From positions 265,447 to 329,446 of the forward strand of contig UESW01004359.1 in assembly GCA_900491605.1 (NCBI GenBank): 64,000 nt of DNA. The letters are read 5' to 3'. A program made the translations under genes and the position numbers. Positions 12,058 to 23,395 of this stretch are shown here, in pieces. Within the stretch, counting starts at the first letter, position 1. Each line of letters begins with the position of its first letter. This stretch comes from Calamus simplicifolius (lineage: Eukaryota > Streptophyta > Magnoliopsida > Arecales > Arecaceae). The notes beneath the pieces are model-generated. The model did not search any database and was not told the origin of the DNA. It worked only from the letters and a program-made list of their open reading frames with translations.

Positions 12058-12443
12058 GTTCTCGAGCGCAAGGGAAAACGAGCAGAATCGCAACGGGGGC
12101 AAGAAGACGAAGTTCTTCGGAGGAGAACGAAAGGGGGTCTACAAATAAAGATAGCGCCGCCACAACTCCTTTTGGCCAATCGAAACCGCCTCAGAATGAG
12201 GATGGGGCGCCCTAACCTAGGCGTCCGGAACTGTCCCTACGGGCACCGCGAAAGTCGGGATTTCCCACGTGGCATCTCCTCAGCCGTTACCTTCGCTCCT
12301 AAGGAATGTCGGATCCGCCTCGGAAAGGCAAGATGGCCCCACCGCATTAATTAAGGGCATCATTGCGTAGGCAATCAAATACGCATCCCCAAATGCAGGT
12401 CGTGCCACCTAAGCCTATACTCCCTACGCCTGAATCTACGCTT

Positions 12444-12466
12444 CGAACTAAGGAGTGGGGGGCATG
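12444..12466 (+). promoter_or_regulatory. Polypurine tract of element A
   Basis: AACTAAGGAGTGGGGGGCATG stands directly before the LTR start TGTTGG. The matching tract of B is GGGAGTGGAGGGCATG at 29659-29674. It primes plus-strand DNA synthesis in LTR elements. Confidence 0.85.
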
Positions 12467-13486
12467 TGTTGGGGGGTAAAATTGTCATCGCATTGATAGT
12501 CATGAGGAGGCTAAGACCGACCCCATCCCTTCGCCCGCCATGATGCTCCCGAGCTTCCCATAGCTCGGCTCCCCCGAGCCTCCCATAGCTCATCTTCCCC
12601 GAGCTTCCATAGCTCGGCTCCCCCGAGCTTCCCATAGCTCATCTTCCCGGGCTTCCGTAGCTCGGCTCCCCCGAGCTTCCCATAGCTCGTCTTCCCCGGC
12701 TTCCGTAGCTCGGCTCCCCTGAGCTTCCATAGCTCGTCTTCTCCAGGCTTCCGTAGCTCGGCTCCCCCGAGCTTCCCATAGCTCTCTTCCCCGAGCTTCC
12801 ATAGCTCGGCTCCCCCGAGCTTCCATAGCTCGTCTTCCTCGAGCTTCCGTAGCTCGGCTCTCCCGAGCTTTTCGTAGCTCATTTTTCTCCGGGCTTCCGT
12901 AGCTTGGCTTCACTGAGCGACCCATGGTCCAACACTCACCTCCGCGAACCTGGCGCGGGAGAGCCTAGGCCTATCGTAACAGTGTCCCAGACAAGGAATC
13001 GTTGAGGAGTGGTCTAGAACCTATCACGGCTAGCTGGGGCCCACGCACCTATCAGATCTCAAGCCGTCGAGGAGCTCTCCTAGCCATCGATCCCCTAACG
13101 AACAAGATACGGATCCCAACGGCCCCACAACGGCCTGATTCGATCCATCTCCATATCCTAACAACCTTCGAACCTTCCAGAAGGCGCTCAAGATCCAGGT
13201 GACAGCCTATAAATACGACACTCTCAAATTCTCTCAGGTATGCGCTCACTCTCACTCTTACTGTCCCACTCTCCCCGGCTGCTCGTCGGTGCTCCCCCCT
13301 CTAGAGCTCCTGATCGGTCGCCCCTGGAGAGACTCCTCAGAGAGATCCACCTCCCCATTTTCTGATTGATCGCCGATTTTTTCTACTGACTTGAGCGTCC
13401 AACGCCTCTCGCATGAGGACTTCTGTGCAGGTCCGCCCCAGGAGATCAACTGCGTCCGAGTCGGAGGACGGATTCCGATGGCAACA
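12467..13486 (+). repeat. 3' LTR of element A
   Basis: 1020 bp, starting TGTTGGGGGG and ending GGCAACA (TGTTG...CAACA inverted ends), directly after the polypurine tract. A TATA box, TATAAATA, lies at 13208-13215. It is clearly diverged from the LTRs of B but shares their start, middle repeat block and end. The base-by-base TSD partner is outside the window; the five bases after it are AATGT. Confidence 0.9.
12540..12915. repeat. Short tandem repeat block inside the 3' LTR of A
   Basis: Degenerate units of about 20 to 25 bp built on CTTCC(A/G)TAGCTCGGCTCCC fill the U3 part. Comparable blocks stand at the same place in the B LTRs (14165-14690 and 29745-30125). Confidence 0.9.
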
Positions 13487-14102
13487 AATGTATATTATGC
13501 TTAAACTTAAAATTATATTCTATTATCTTATTTTATTATATTAAATTATATAAAATTTATGTAAACTAATAAAAATTAGTAATATAATTTACGTAGAATT
13601 TATTATACCGAAGCCGACGTACAAAAAAAATCTTCCCGACTCGCTTTCCTCGCGGTCGGTAGGCCAGTAGCAACCACTGGCTCTTCTACGGTGATGGCCC
13701 CGAAAGCCATCGTAGCCCGGAATTGCTTGCGAGAAAAGGTGATCGTTGCCGGCTTTTCCACGGAAATGACCTATCGACCAGCCTTAAGCGCGAGGTCTGA
13801 GATGGTGGGGTCTTTTCTTAACAACAATAAAACTATTATCTATTTTTAATATTTTAATGCTTAATATTTTCGCTATGGTGCGCCTTCATGTTCGCTAGAA
13901 TTTTCATGAAAAATATATATTTATATTGGTTTGTTATACTTGACATAATTTTCATTTAGATCCCATTAAAATTACATTAACACATGAAAATCCTGTTAAT
14001 TTATAAGTGCACATTTGTTAAGTCTGAATTAGACATTTTCTTCTCGGCTCTAATTAGAAACTTATATCCATTGAAACTTTTATTGAAAGTAATGATTGGT
14101 AG
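13487..14102. other. Spacer between elements A and B, with a GC-rich unassigned patch
   Basis: AT-rich flanks surround a GC-rich patch at about 13606-13800. The minus strand of the patch is open for over 40 codons (KQFRATMAFGAITVEEPVVA), but I recognise no family and see no start or exon context. It could be a scrap of an older element or of a gene exon. Confidence 0.4.
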
Positions 14103-15336
14103 TGTTGGGGGGTAAAATCGATATTGCATTAATATTCGTACGAGGCGGCTAAGGCAACCTCTCCCTTCGCCTTTTCGGGCTTTCCTAGCTCGGTTCCTTC
14201 CGGGCTTCCCTAGCTCGGCCTCTTCCGGGCTTCCATAGCTCGGCTCCTTTCCGGGCTTTCGTAGCTCGGTCCCTTCCGGGCTTCCATAGCTCGGCCTCTT
14301 CCGGGCTTCCGTAGCTCGGCTCCCTCCGGGCTTCCATAGCTCGGCCTTCCGGGCTTCCGTAGCTCGGCTCCTTCTGGACTTCCGTAGCTCGGCTCCCTCC
14401 GGGCTTCCGTAGCTCGGCTCCCTCCGGCTTCCATAGCTCGGCCCCCTCGGGCTTCCATAGCTCGGCCCCTTCGGGCTTCCGTAGCTCGGCCCCCTCCGGG
14501 CTTCCGTAGCTCGGCTCCCTCCAGGCTTCCGTAGCTCGGCCCTTCCGGGCTTCCGTAGCTCGACCCCTCCGGGCTTCCGTAGCTCGGCCCCTCCGGGCTT
14601 CCGTAGCTCGGCTCCGTCCGGGCTTCCATAGCTCGGCCCCCTCCGGGCTTCATAGCTCGGCCTCCCCTGGCTTCCATAGCTCGTTTCCCCCCGAGTCACC
14701 ATGACCCGGCTACGTTAAAATGATCCACAATCAATACCCACCTCCGCGAAACCTGACGCGGGAGATCCCAGGCTTACCATAACGAGGAATCATGTCGAAA
14801 CGTGGCTTAGGACCTATCATAACTCCCCCAGGCCTACTCAGCCAGATCTCAGTCATCAAGAAGCTCTCCTGGCCGTCGATCCCCTAACAAACAGGATACA
14901 GATTCCAACGGCCCCACAACGGCCTGATTCTATCCACCTCCGTATCCTAACAACCTCTGAACCTTCCAGAAGGCGCTCAAGACACAGGTGACAGCCTATA
15001 ACTACCACACTGGCAGATTCCCTCAGGTACGCACGCGCTCCCCTGGACGCACACTCATACGTGCACTCTCACTCTCCTGCCCTCACGCCGGCAGCTCGTC
15101 GGTGCTCTTGCCTTCCAGAGCTCCCGATTGGCCGCCCCCGGAGAGGCCTCCCGGAGAGATCTACCTCCCGTTGTCTGGTTGATCGTCGATTTCTTCTCCA
15201 CTGACTTGAGCGTCGGAGGGTCTTCCGCGGAGGGCCACCCCCAACGCCTCTCGCGCGAGGACTTTTTGTGCAGGTCCGCCCCCTCTCCCTGGAGATCGAC
15301 CGAGCCCGAGTCGGAGGATGGATCCCGGCGGCAACA
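14103..15336 (+). repeat. 5' LTR of element B
   Basis: 1234 bp, TGTTGGGGGG to GGCAACA. TATAACTA near 14997 is a plausible TATA box, matching TATAAATA of the A LTR. A block of short TAGCTCGG-type repeats (14165-14690) makes it 135 bp longer than the 3' LTR. Confidence 0.95.
14165..14690. repeat. TAGCTCGG minisatellite in 5' LTR of B
   Basis: About 20 to 25 units of 20 to 23 bp with the core GGGCTTCCGTAGCTCGGC. Fewer units stand in the 3' LTR (29745-30125), so copy number changed after insertion or during reverse transcription. Confidence 0.9.
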
Positions 15337-15337
15337 G

Positions 15338-15356
15338 ATTGGCGCTAGAGGAAGGG
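15338..15356 (+). promoter_or_regulatory. Primer binding site of element B
   Basis: ATTGGCGCTAGAGGAAGGG follows the LTR end by one base. TGG at its start fits pairing with a tRNA CCA end; I do not assign the tRNA. The same sequence follows the LTR ends of C (54863) and, in reverse, D (41093). Confidence 0.8.
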
Positions 15357-15422
15357 CCCTCAAGTCCCATTAAAACTTGAAAAGAGGAGATAAGGATCTA
15401 AATCCGGAGCAGAACCTCTCTA

Positions 15423-16811
15423 ATGGCCAACCGGAGAAGAGCAACCTCGGAAGCTCAAGATCAGGTCGCTTCCCAGAGGCCTGATCCGACGAGCGGTGTA
15501 GCACTGCAACCACCACCAGTCGAAACCCCGTCGCCGCCTGCCATCCCGGTGACCCAGGACCAATTTGCTTCGCTGGTCCAGCAAGTTCAAACTCTGACCC
15601 ATCTGGTCCAGGAGCGCCTCACAGCTCCTCCTGCTCCACACTTTCATAAGGAAGCGGCGGTTCCTTCTTCACCGGTGACCTCCTCCTCCAGTCCTCACAA
15701 ATCTGTGGACCCCCCACACCAACCTGGAGGAGACAAGCCGATCCCGCAAGGCGGTCACAATGAAGGTCCTCCCAGATCTCGGCGAGCCCGGTCTCTCTCA
15801 CCGGTGACTTCCCACTATGATTCGACGTCGTCTCTGCGATCCTCTCGCCCAGCTCCCCCTCTGGCTGGCGAAGAGGAGATACATCGTCAGATCCAGGAAA
15901 TGCGTCAAGAGCTGGACGCCGCCAAGCAGGCCCATCCGCCTCAGCCCAAGGTGGAGTAGGTCATCCCTTTCTCTAAGAGGATCATGGAGGAAGTGATTCC
16001 CTCCCATGTCAAGTTACCGGCCGTCGAACCCTATCACGGCTCTTCTGACCCGGACGATCATCTTAACAGCTTCCGGTCAATAATGATGTTCCACGGAGCA
16101 TCTGATGCGGTCCTCTGTCGCGCCTTCCCCTCCACCCTCAGAGGATCCGCCCGAACCTGGTTCAATGCTTTGAAGCCAGGTTCTATTGATTCATTCGACG
16201 AGCTGAACCACCTTTTTATTGGCCAGTTCGTCAGCAGTCGCCGCCACCGACGAAGGTCCGACTCCCTCTCCGAAGTTAAGCAGAGAGAGGGGGAGTCCTT
16301 GAGGAATTACCTTGGCCGTTTCAATAAGGCCATGTTGGAAGTGGACCACCTTAATCATGAGGTGGCCATGTCTGCTTTGGCGGGGGGAGTTTCGAAGGAA
16401 AGCGACTTCTACCTAGCAATGGAGGTCAGCTACCCCTCCAGCCTATCTGATATGATGGCCCTGGCGGACAAGTACGCGAGAGTCGAGGATTCGCAGAGAA
16501 TTGCCCGCACTGAGCAGGCAAAGAAGCAGGAGCCCAAAGTCCCCGACAGGCACCGTCCCGCCCGGCGGCCAAGTCCGCCTCGCCGCCAGAGAGTCCCTCC
16601 GCTGCCGCCAAGGAATCGCTCCCGGAGCCCTCCCAGGCGATTCAACCACTACACTCTGTTGACCGTACCCCGGGCGCAAATCCTCATGGAGATAGAGCGC
16701 CAGCTCCCCCGGCCAATACCTCTCCGAGGGAACCCGACCCGAAGAGATCCTACCAAGTACTGCCATTACCACCGGGAGCACGGCCATGACACTGAAGAGT
16801 GCTGCAGCTGA
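15423..16811 (+). pseudogene. gag of element B, one nonsense codon
   Basis: A single frame from ATG 15423 to TGA 16811 (463 codons) interrupted only by TAG at 15957-15959. N-terminal Pro/Gln-rich region with a helix (FASLVQQVQTLTHLVQERL), then the Retrotrans_gag core (HLNSFRSIMMFHGASDAVLC, RTWFNALKPGSIDSFDELN, SLRNYLGRFNKAMLEVD), an Arg-rich tail and the zinc knuckle CHYHREHGHDTEEC. Loss of one G after the knuckle (TGGCAG to TGCAG in comparison with A) shifts the frame into a stop. The start is supported by MANRKRA-like starts in C (54947) and D (41009). Role: particle assembly and RNA packaging. Confidence 0.85.
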
Positions 16812-17665
16812 AAAAAAAATCGAGAGACTGATCCACCGGGGGCGACTGAATCAGTTCAGGAGGGCGCCCGAGCCACAACAACAAGGAGGTGACCGCCAGC
16901 CCGAACTTCAACAACCTCCTTCTCCACCGAATCCGCCCGTGATCGGCCGTATTAATATGATTGAAGAGGCCGGTGGATCGAGCCCCAGAGGCGACAGTGA
17001 TGGATCAGTGCCAAAGAAGGCACGGACGGGCGAACTCTCCTTCTCGATGATGATCTCCTAGGGATACAGCTCCCCCATGATGACGCACTAGTTGTATCCC
17101 TCAATTTGAACAACTATGATGTAAGCCGAATCCTAGTTGATAGTGGAAGTTCGGTAAATGTTTTGTACCTCGGTGTGTTTGCCCGGATGAAATTACTCAT
17201 GGAAAATCTTCGAGCCGTGGATTCCACCTTGATGGGATTCACAGGCGACGTCGTCATCCCGGAAGGGGTCATCACCTTGACGGTCCACGCGGGAACATGG
17301 CCCCTTGTGACCATTGTTCAGACAGACTTCCTAGTGACCGTCCTCAAATCCCCCTACAACGCAATATTCGGAAGGCCCGGTCTGATGTCCCTCAAGGCCG
17401 TTGTCTCCATCCCACACCTATCCATGAAGTTTCCCACCGAACGAGGAGTTGGAGTTGTTTGGGAAGTCAGGCCATGGCTCGGCAGTGCTTTGTCACAAGC
17501 CTTCAGTCTAGAATACCAGAGGTTGATGGGCTGGATGCTCGCGAGGACTTCGCCGAACAAAGGGGAGAACCGGCAGAGGAATTGGAGGAGATACCGCTGG
17601 ACGAGGCTCGTCCCGACTGAACCATCAAAATCGGGTCGCTGCTCAAAGAAGAACATCGGCACAGA
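16812..17665 (+). pseudogene. protease region of element B
   Basis: The linker reads VIGRINMIEEAGGSSPRG as in A, then the frame breaks near 17050. From 17106 the frame gives NNYDVSRILVDSGSSVNVLY with catalytic DSG and FGRPGLMSLKAVVSIPH. It breaks again near 17465, where one base is lost within a Gly-Ser codon pair relative to A, and the other frame carries on from there. Confidence 0.8.
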
Positions 17666-18382
17666 TTGATCAGGTTCCTCCAAGTAACGCCGACATCTTC
17701 GCCTGGTCCGCCTCCGACATGCCAGGGATCAGCCCCGATGTTCTCGTCCACCATCTCAATGTGGACGAGATGCACAAGCCGGTTAAGCATAAGAAGAGAA
17801 GCTTCACCCAGAGCGACAAAAGGCCATCGAGGAAGAGGTAGACAAACTCATCAAGGCCAATTTCGTCCGAGAGTAAATTACCCGAGCTGGCTGTCAAATG
17901 TCGTCATGGTGAAAAAGTCGAACGGCAAGTGGAGAATCTGCATCGACTTCACCGACCTCAACAAAGCCTACCCGAAGGACAGCTTCCCCCTCCCTCGGAT
18001 TGACCAGCTCGTGGACGCCACCTCAGGCCACCAGATGCTGTCATTCATGGACGCCTATTCCGGCTACAATCAGATCCGAATGGCCCCTGAAGATGAAGAA
18101 AAGACCGCCTTCATAACCGACCGAGGTACTTACTGTTACCGCGTTATGCCTTTTGGTCTTAAAAATGCAGGTGCCACCTACCAGAGGCTGGTCAACAAAG
18201 TGTTCAAGGAGCAGATCGGCCGGAATATGGAGGTGTGTGGACGACATGCTGGTTAAAAGCAAGGAGGCGTCACAGCATGTCGACGACCTCACAGAGAGCT
18301 TCGCCACGCTGCGCAAGTATGGGATGAGACTCAACCCGACCAAATGTGCCTTCGGTGTTAACTCGGGAAGTTTCTCGGCTTC
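17666..18382 (+). pseudogene. reverse transcriptase of element B, active site frameshifted
   Basis: The frame carries VMVKKSNGKWRICIDFTDLN, FMDAYSGYNQIRMAPEDEEK and MPFGLKNAGATYQRLVN, then two bases are missing at about 18234 (GTGTATGTGG of A is GTGTGTGG here), so YVDD reads as CGRH. The copy cannot make active RT. The downstream part (VKSKEASQHVDDLTESFATL) continues in the other frame. Confidence 0.9.
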
Positions 18383-19556
18383 ATGGTCTCCCAGCGAGGT
18401 ATCGAAGCCAACCCCCAAAAGATTCAAGCTCTCCAACAAATGGCGCCCCCGGCATCTGTCAAAGAGGTCCAACGCCTAACCGGGAGGATAGCGGCCCTAA
18501 ACCGCTTTGTGGCGCGGTCGGCCGAAAGATGCCTCCCCTTCTTCAAAACTCTCCGATCGGCCAAAAACTTCCAGTGGACTCCCGAATGCCAAAGGTCATT
18601 CAAGGATCTCAAGAAGTACCTCGGCTCGCCCCCGCTCCTCAGCAGTCCGACCCCAGGAGAGACCCTATTCTTGTACCTGGCTGTTTCGGAAGGTGCAGTC
18701 TGCTCGGTGCTGATCAAGAAAGAAGGCAAAGTCCAAAAGCCGATCTACTATGTCAGCAGGCTGCTCCGCAATGCGGAGACGAGGTACAGCAGAATTGAAA
18801 AGATGGTGCTAGCCTTAATCACCTCAGTTCGAAAGCTGCTGCCGTACTTCCAAGAACATTTGTGACGGTCCTGACTGACCAACCCATCAAGGCGGTAGTC
18901 CACCGTCCTGAGACATCGGAAAGAATGACCAAATGGGCTGTCGAGCTAAGTGAGCATGACATACACTTCCAGCCTCGCCAGCCATCAAAGCTCAGGTGCT
19001 GGCCGACTTCCTCCTCGAATGTACTATCCCGGAGGACGGTTCTACCCCAGACTCCCCCGAAGAACCAAAAGCTGGAGCCCGGTGGCTCCTCCATGTCGAT
19101 GGGTCATCTAATGCCCATCGTTCTGGTGCGGGCCTGGTTCTTACCAGTCCGGAGGGAATAGCCTTTGAGTATGGCGTCCGATTCTCCTTCCCGGCCTCCA
19201 ACAACGAAGCCGAGTACGAAGCCCTGTTAGCCGGTCTCCGAATCGCCCGCAATCTGAAGGTGGAAAAGCTTAATGCCTTCACCGACTCTCAGCTGGTAGC
19301 CGGCCATGTACGGGGAGAGTTTGAGGCCCGGGAGCCGAACATGATTCGATGTCTCAGGAGGTACGGAGCCTGCTTCCCCATTTTGCCGAATTCAAAATTA
19401 TTCAGATTCCAGATCCGAGAACGCCCGCGTCGACCTACTCTCCCGATTGGCGACCGCAGAAACAATGGATGCCGAGCAAAAGTTCCACTTGGAGACTCTG
19501 GAAAGGCCCAGCATCGCGGAAGCCAACCGAATAATGCAAGTTGAGGTCGAACCATC
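18383..19556 (+). pseudogene. RNase H plus archaeal-type RNase H of element B
   Basis: First module 18383-18865 (GETLFLYLAVSEGAVCSVLI, RYSRIEKMVLALITSVRKLL), ended by TGA at 18863-18865 after a one-base loss. Second module from 18996: ARWLLHVDGSSNAHRSGAGL, NNEAEYEALLAGLRIARNLK, AFTDSQLVAGHVRGEFEARE, with catalytic D, E and D visible. It shifts frame near 19350. The second module is the one that marks Tat elements. Confidence 0.85.
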
Positions 19557-20790
19557 TTGGTTCGACCCTATCCTCAAATACCTCAAAGAAGGATCGCTTC
19601 CGTCCGACCGAGAGAGGCTAGAAAACTGAAGCTGCAGGCCACTCACTACGTATTGGTTGACCACCAGCTTTACAAACGATCTTTTTCCATGCCGCTGCTC
19701 AGATGCCTTCGCCCGTCCGAAGCAGATTATGCTCTGCGCGAGGTACATGAGGGGATTTGCGGCAACCATCTGGGAAGCCGGTCCCTATGCCACAAAGTGC
19801 TACGACAAGGCTACTACTGGCCGACCATGCAGAAAGACGCAAACGACCTAGTCCGAGCCTGCGACCCCTGCCAGAGGCATTCAAGCATCCAAAGGCTCCC
19901 TTCCGCCGAGCTAATTTCCATATCCTCCGCTTGGCCCTTCGCCAAATGGGGGATGGACATCCTCGGCCCATTCCCGCTTGCCACAGGACAGCGGAAATTT
20001 CTATTTGTCGCCATCGACTACTTCACCAAATGGGTCGAAGCGGAAGCAGTCGCACAAATTACCGAGGCACGGGCCAGAGATTTTGTTTGGAGATCTATCA
20101 TCTGCCGATTTGGCCTCCCGCATACCATAATCACTGACAACGGTAAGTAGTTTGACAACTCCAAATTCTGCCAGTTCTGTGAGGAGCATGGAATCCATCA
20201 TCACCTCACTTCAGTCGGGCACCACAAGCCAACGGAGCGGCCGAGGTGACCAACAGGACCCTCCTTCAGGGAATCAAAGCTCGCCTCTCCAGAGCCCAAG
20301 GCAGGTGGGCGGACGAGCTACATCATGTCTTATGGGCCTACCGCACAACCCAAGAATCCCGACAGGCGAAACCCCATTCCGAATGGCTTTCGGTACAGAG
20401 GCCGTTATCCCTGTGGAAGTCGGCCTCCCATCATTGCGGGTGGAAAGCTACTCAGAGGAAGCTAGCAACGAACAACTCCGCACCAACCTTGACTTGGTGG
20501 AGGAAATTAGAGAGAAGGCCCGGATCAGAGTGGCTGCTTATCAACAAAGGGTGGCCCATTACCACGCTTCCAGAGTCAAAGGGAAGGCCTTCCTACCCAG
20601 CGACCTTGTCCTCCGAAAGGCCTCTGTTTCCAAACCGCTGGAGCAAGGAAAGCTGGCGCCAAACTGGGAGGGCCCGTACCAAGTAGCGGAGATCATCGGA
20701 CCGGGAACCTACAAGCTACAAGATCTGATGGGAAATCCATTCCCCGGACGTGGAATTCGGACAATCTCCAAAATATTATCAATAGGGTAC
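19557..20790 (+). pseudogene. integrase of element B
   Basis: Zinc domain and core run in one frame to TAG at 20148-20150: ALREVHEGICGNH, CDPCQRH, WGMDILGPFPLATGQRKFLF, HTIITDNG. The stop replaces Gln (CAG) two codons before the FDN motif. The rest, DELHHVLWAYRTT and GDLVLRKASV-like, is split over two frames between 20152 and 20760. It shows the uninterrupted target site for the solo LTR found in A. Confidence 0.85.
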
Positions 20791-20942
20791 GTCCTCTCCA
20801 AATTTATTTTCATATGCCTCATTATATCTTCCTGTTGGCACATTTTCCTCAATGCAAATCATTATGCACTACATCACCAAAAATTGCAAAAAGAAATAGA
20901 TGCTGCTTACCAATCCTCGGCACGACCGAGCTCCTTGTCTGG

Positions 20943-22200
20943 ACAGGAATTCTCCGAACCTTGGCAGGGCCAAGTAAAATATTCTCCGAACCTCGGCCGG
21001 GCCGAGCAACAAATTCTCCGAACCTTGGCAGGGCCAAGTAAAATATTCTCCGAACCTCGGCTAGGCCAAGCAACTAATTCTTCGAACCTTGGCAGGGCCA
21101 AGTAAAATATTCTCCAAACCTTGGCAGGGCCAAGTAAAATATTTTCCGAACCTCGGCTGGGCCGAGCAACTAATTCTTCGAACCTTGGCAGGGCCAAGTA
21201 AAATATTCTCCGAACCTTGGCAGGGCCAAGTAAAATATTCTCCAAACCTCGGCCGGCCCGAGCAACTAATTCTCCGAACCTTGGCAGGGCCAAGTAAAAT
21301 ATTCTCCGAACCTCGGCCGGCCCGAGCAACTAATTCTCCGAACCTTGGCAGGGCCAAGTAAAATATTCTCCGAACCTTGGCAGGACCAAGTAAAATATTC
21401 TCCGAACCTCGGCCAGGCGAGCAACAAATTCTCCAAACCTTGGCAGGGCCAAGTAAAATATTCTCCGAACCTTGGCAGGGCCAAGTAAAATATTCTCCGA
21501 ACCTCGGCCGAGCCAAGCAACAAATTCTCCGAACCTTGGCAGGGCCAAGTAAAATATTCTCCGAACCTCGGCTGGGCCGAGCAACTAATTCTCTAAACCT
21601 TGGCAGGGCCAAGTAAAATATTCTCCGAACCTTGGCAAGGCCAAGTAAAATATTCTCCGAACCTCGGTCGGACCGAGCAACAAATTCTCGGAACCTTGGC
21701 AGGGCCAAGTAAAATATTCTCCGAACCTCGGCCGGGCCGAGCAACAAATTCTCCGAACCTTGGCAGGGCCAAGTAAAATATTCTCCGAACCTCGGCTGGG
21801 CCGAGCAACAAATTCTCCGAACCTTGGCAGGGCCAAGTAAAATATTCTCCGAACCTCGGCTGGGCCGAGCAACAAATTCTCTGAACCTTGGCAGGGCCAA
21901 GTAAAATATTCTCCGAACCTCGGCGGGCCGAGCAACAAATTCTCCGAACCTTGGCAGGGCCAAGTAAAACATTCTCCGAACCTCGGCCGGACCGAGTAAC
22001 AAATTCTCCGAACCTTGGCAGGGCCAAGTAAAATATTCTCCGAACCTCGGCTAGGCCGAGCAACAAATTCTCCGAACCTTGGCAGGGCCAAGTAAAATAT
22101 TCTCCGAACCTCGGCTGGGCCGAGCAATAGATTCTCCAACCTTGGCAGGGCCAAGTAAAATATTCTCCGAACCTTGGCTGGGCCGAGTGACAAACTCAGG
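20943..22200. repeat. 32-bp palindromic tandem array 1 of element B, near 39 units
   Basis: Two unit types mostly alternate: CTCGGC-N3-GCCGAG followed by CAACAAATTCTCCGAAC, and CTTGGC-N3-GCCAAG followed by TAAAATATTCTCCGAAC. Each keeps its own two arms complementary. One unit (about 21665) has CTCGGT...ACCGAG, a third paired state. Open frames across this array are by-products of the 32-bp period. Confidence 0.95.
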
Positions 22201-22640
22201 CTAAAATACCTGTGGAAAGCCGAAGTGCGTAGGCCCCGATTAAGGCCGAGGTACTTCCAAATAGCCCCTGAAATTTCCGCCGGTTTAAAACGAAGCACGC
22301 TGAGCAAAAAACCGTTGACACACAAAAGGAAGGGCCCATTAAGCCCCGCGTAATCGGCCAAAAGCCCCGAGCAGAACCAAGGAATGCCCCTCTGCTACTA
22401 AAATCTTTGGGTAATGCCCCTATAACCCATCGATCAAAGCGTCTACATCGACGCGTGAACCAGTGGAGCCACGCCGACTCCCTAACTATTACGCGAATGA
22501 CATGTTTAAAAGCAAAAGACTCTTGAAAAAGAAAGGTTATCTGAACATAGCCTCTTTGTATTAATCCGAAAAGAGGGGAGCACACAAAAAGAGAGGCAAG
22601 AAAAGCGAAAGCACAAAACGAAAATAACCGAGGCCCTAAG
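22201..22640. other. Noncoding link between array 1 and small antisense ORF (B)
   Basis: No gene supported. A GC-rich part is followed by TTTGTATTAATCC and AGAGAGGC purine-rich sequence just downstream of the antisense ORF stop, comparable to 5880-5993 of A. Confidence 0.5.
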
Positions 22641-22942
22641 TCAGGGGTTGGAGTCGCTTCCAGACGCCAGCAGATCCTCCAAGCGCTCGGTGAGATCAGC
22701 CACCTGCTGGCGAAGCGATTCGACCTCCTCCCTCTGCCGGTCTATCACCCGGCGCAGGGCCTCCGCCTCCTTGGTCGTCACGTCCATGTACTCCTCTACG
22801 ACCCTCACAAGCTGCTGATTGCTCGCGAGGGCCGACGCCAAGCCCAGTCCGTTGACAGTGACGGTGGTACGCCTCCTCTCAAGTGAAGTAAGCCATTGAG
22901 AGACGCGTGTAATTCTCCTAAGGATCGCCCTCGAGAGGCCAT
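22641..22942 (-). pseudogene. Small antisense coiled-coil ORF (element B), one frameshift
   Basis: Starts MASRGRSLGELHASLNGLLH at 22942 and ends LASGSDSNP-stop at 22641. One base is missing near 22880; after it the frame reads LVRVVEEYMDVTTKEAEALR and DRQREEVESLRQQVADLTER, a clear coiled coil. It agrees with A residue for residue in its core and both ends (MASRG, GSDSxP). About 100 residues when in frame. It stands between arrays 1 and 2. No known family comes to mind. Confidence 0.7.
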
Positions 22943-23395
22943 GATCCAATATTTCTTCGAAAACTGAACAGAGGGATGACTGAGACCACACTTCTCGGTC
23001 ATATTTATACTCGCTAGACAGATATCTCAATCGGTTGCGCCATAGTCACCGACCTATAAGAATTTCCATGTGTCGTCGCTTCAATGACTGCAGAATCCGA
23101 GGTACCACACCCCATCCCGAGTAAGATCGATAAGTGTGGACTGACTGATCGGGAATCCCCCCGAACAGACTACCTTCCGATCTGCCGCCCCCAGTAATAA
23201 ATGCTCACGGCATTTCCCCAAGCTCCTTTTTCGGGAAGAGCAGAGGGGAGAGATCCGGCGTCTGGCCAATGACTTGTCCCCTGGGAAGGGTTACGTCATA
23301 CCGCTCGTTCCGCCCAGATGCCCCCTCACCGAGCATCATAGAGATCTTACACTACGGCTCATAGTGGTAGCTAAGTCATTTCTCCGAGCCCCGAA

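Larger units (their letters stand above)
1..13486 (+). mobile_element. Ty3/gypsy LTR retrotransposon A (Tat lineage), 5' part outside window
   Basis: The window opens inside the gag gene of this element and its 3' LTR ends at 13486; the 5' LTR is not in view. Order on the plus strand: gag end, protease, reverse transcriptase, RNase H, a second archaeal-type RNase H, integrase (ending 4862), palindromic tandem repeats, a small antisense ORF, a conserved noncoding block, a large antisense gene, polypurine tract, 3' LTR. The two RNase H modules and extra antisense ORFs place it in the Tat group of plant gypsy elements (known for Grande and Ogre relatives). Pol carries several nonsense codons and frameshifts, and a foreign solo LTR sits in it at 3065-3671. 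Its TSD cannot be tested because the left end is missing. Confidence 0.9.

Noticed and set aside
20943..22361. Long open frames on both strands across the palindromic arrays (up to 313 codons)
   Set aside because: The unit repeats with a period that keeps several frames open; the peptides are only repeats of the DNA unit and carry no domain.
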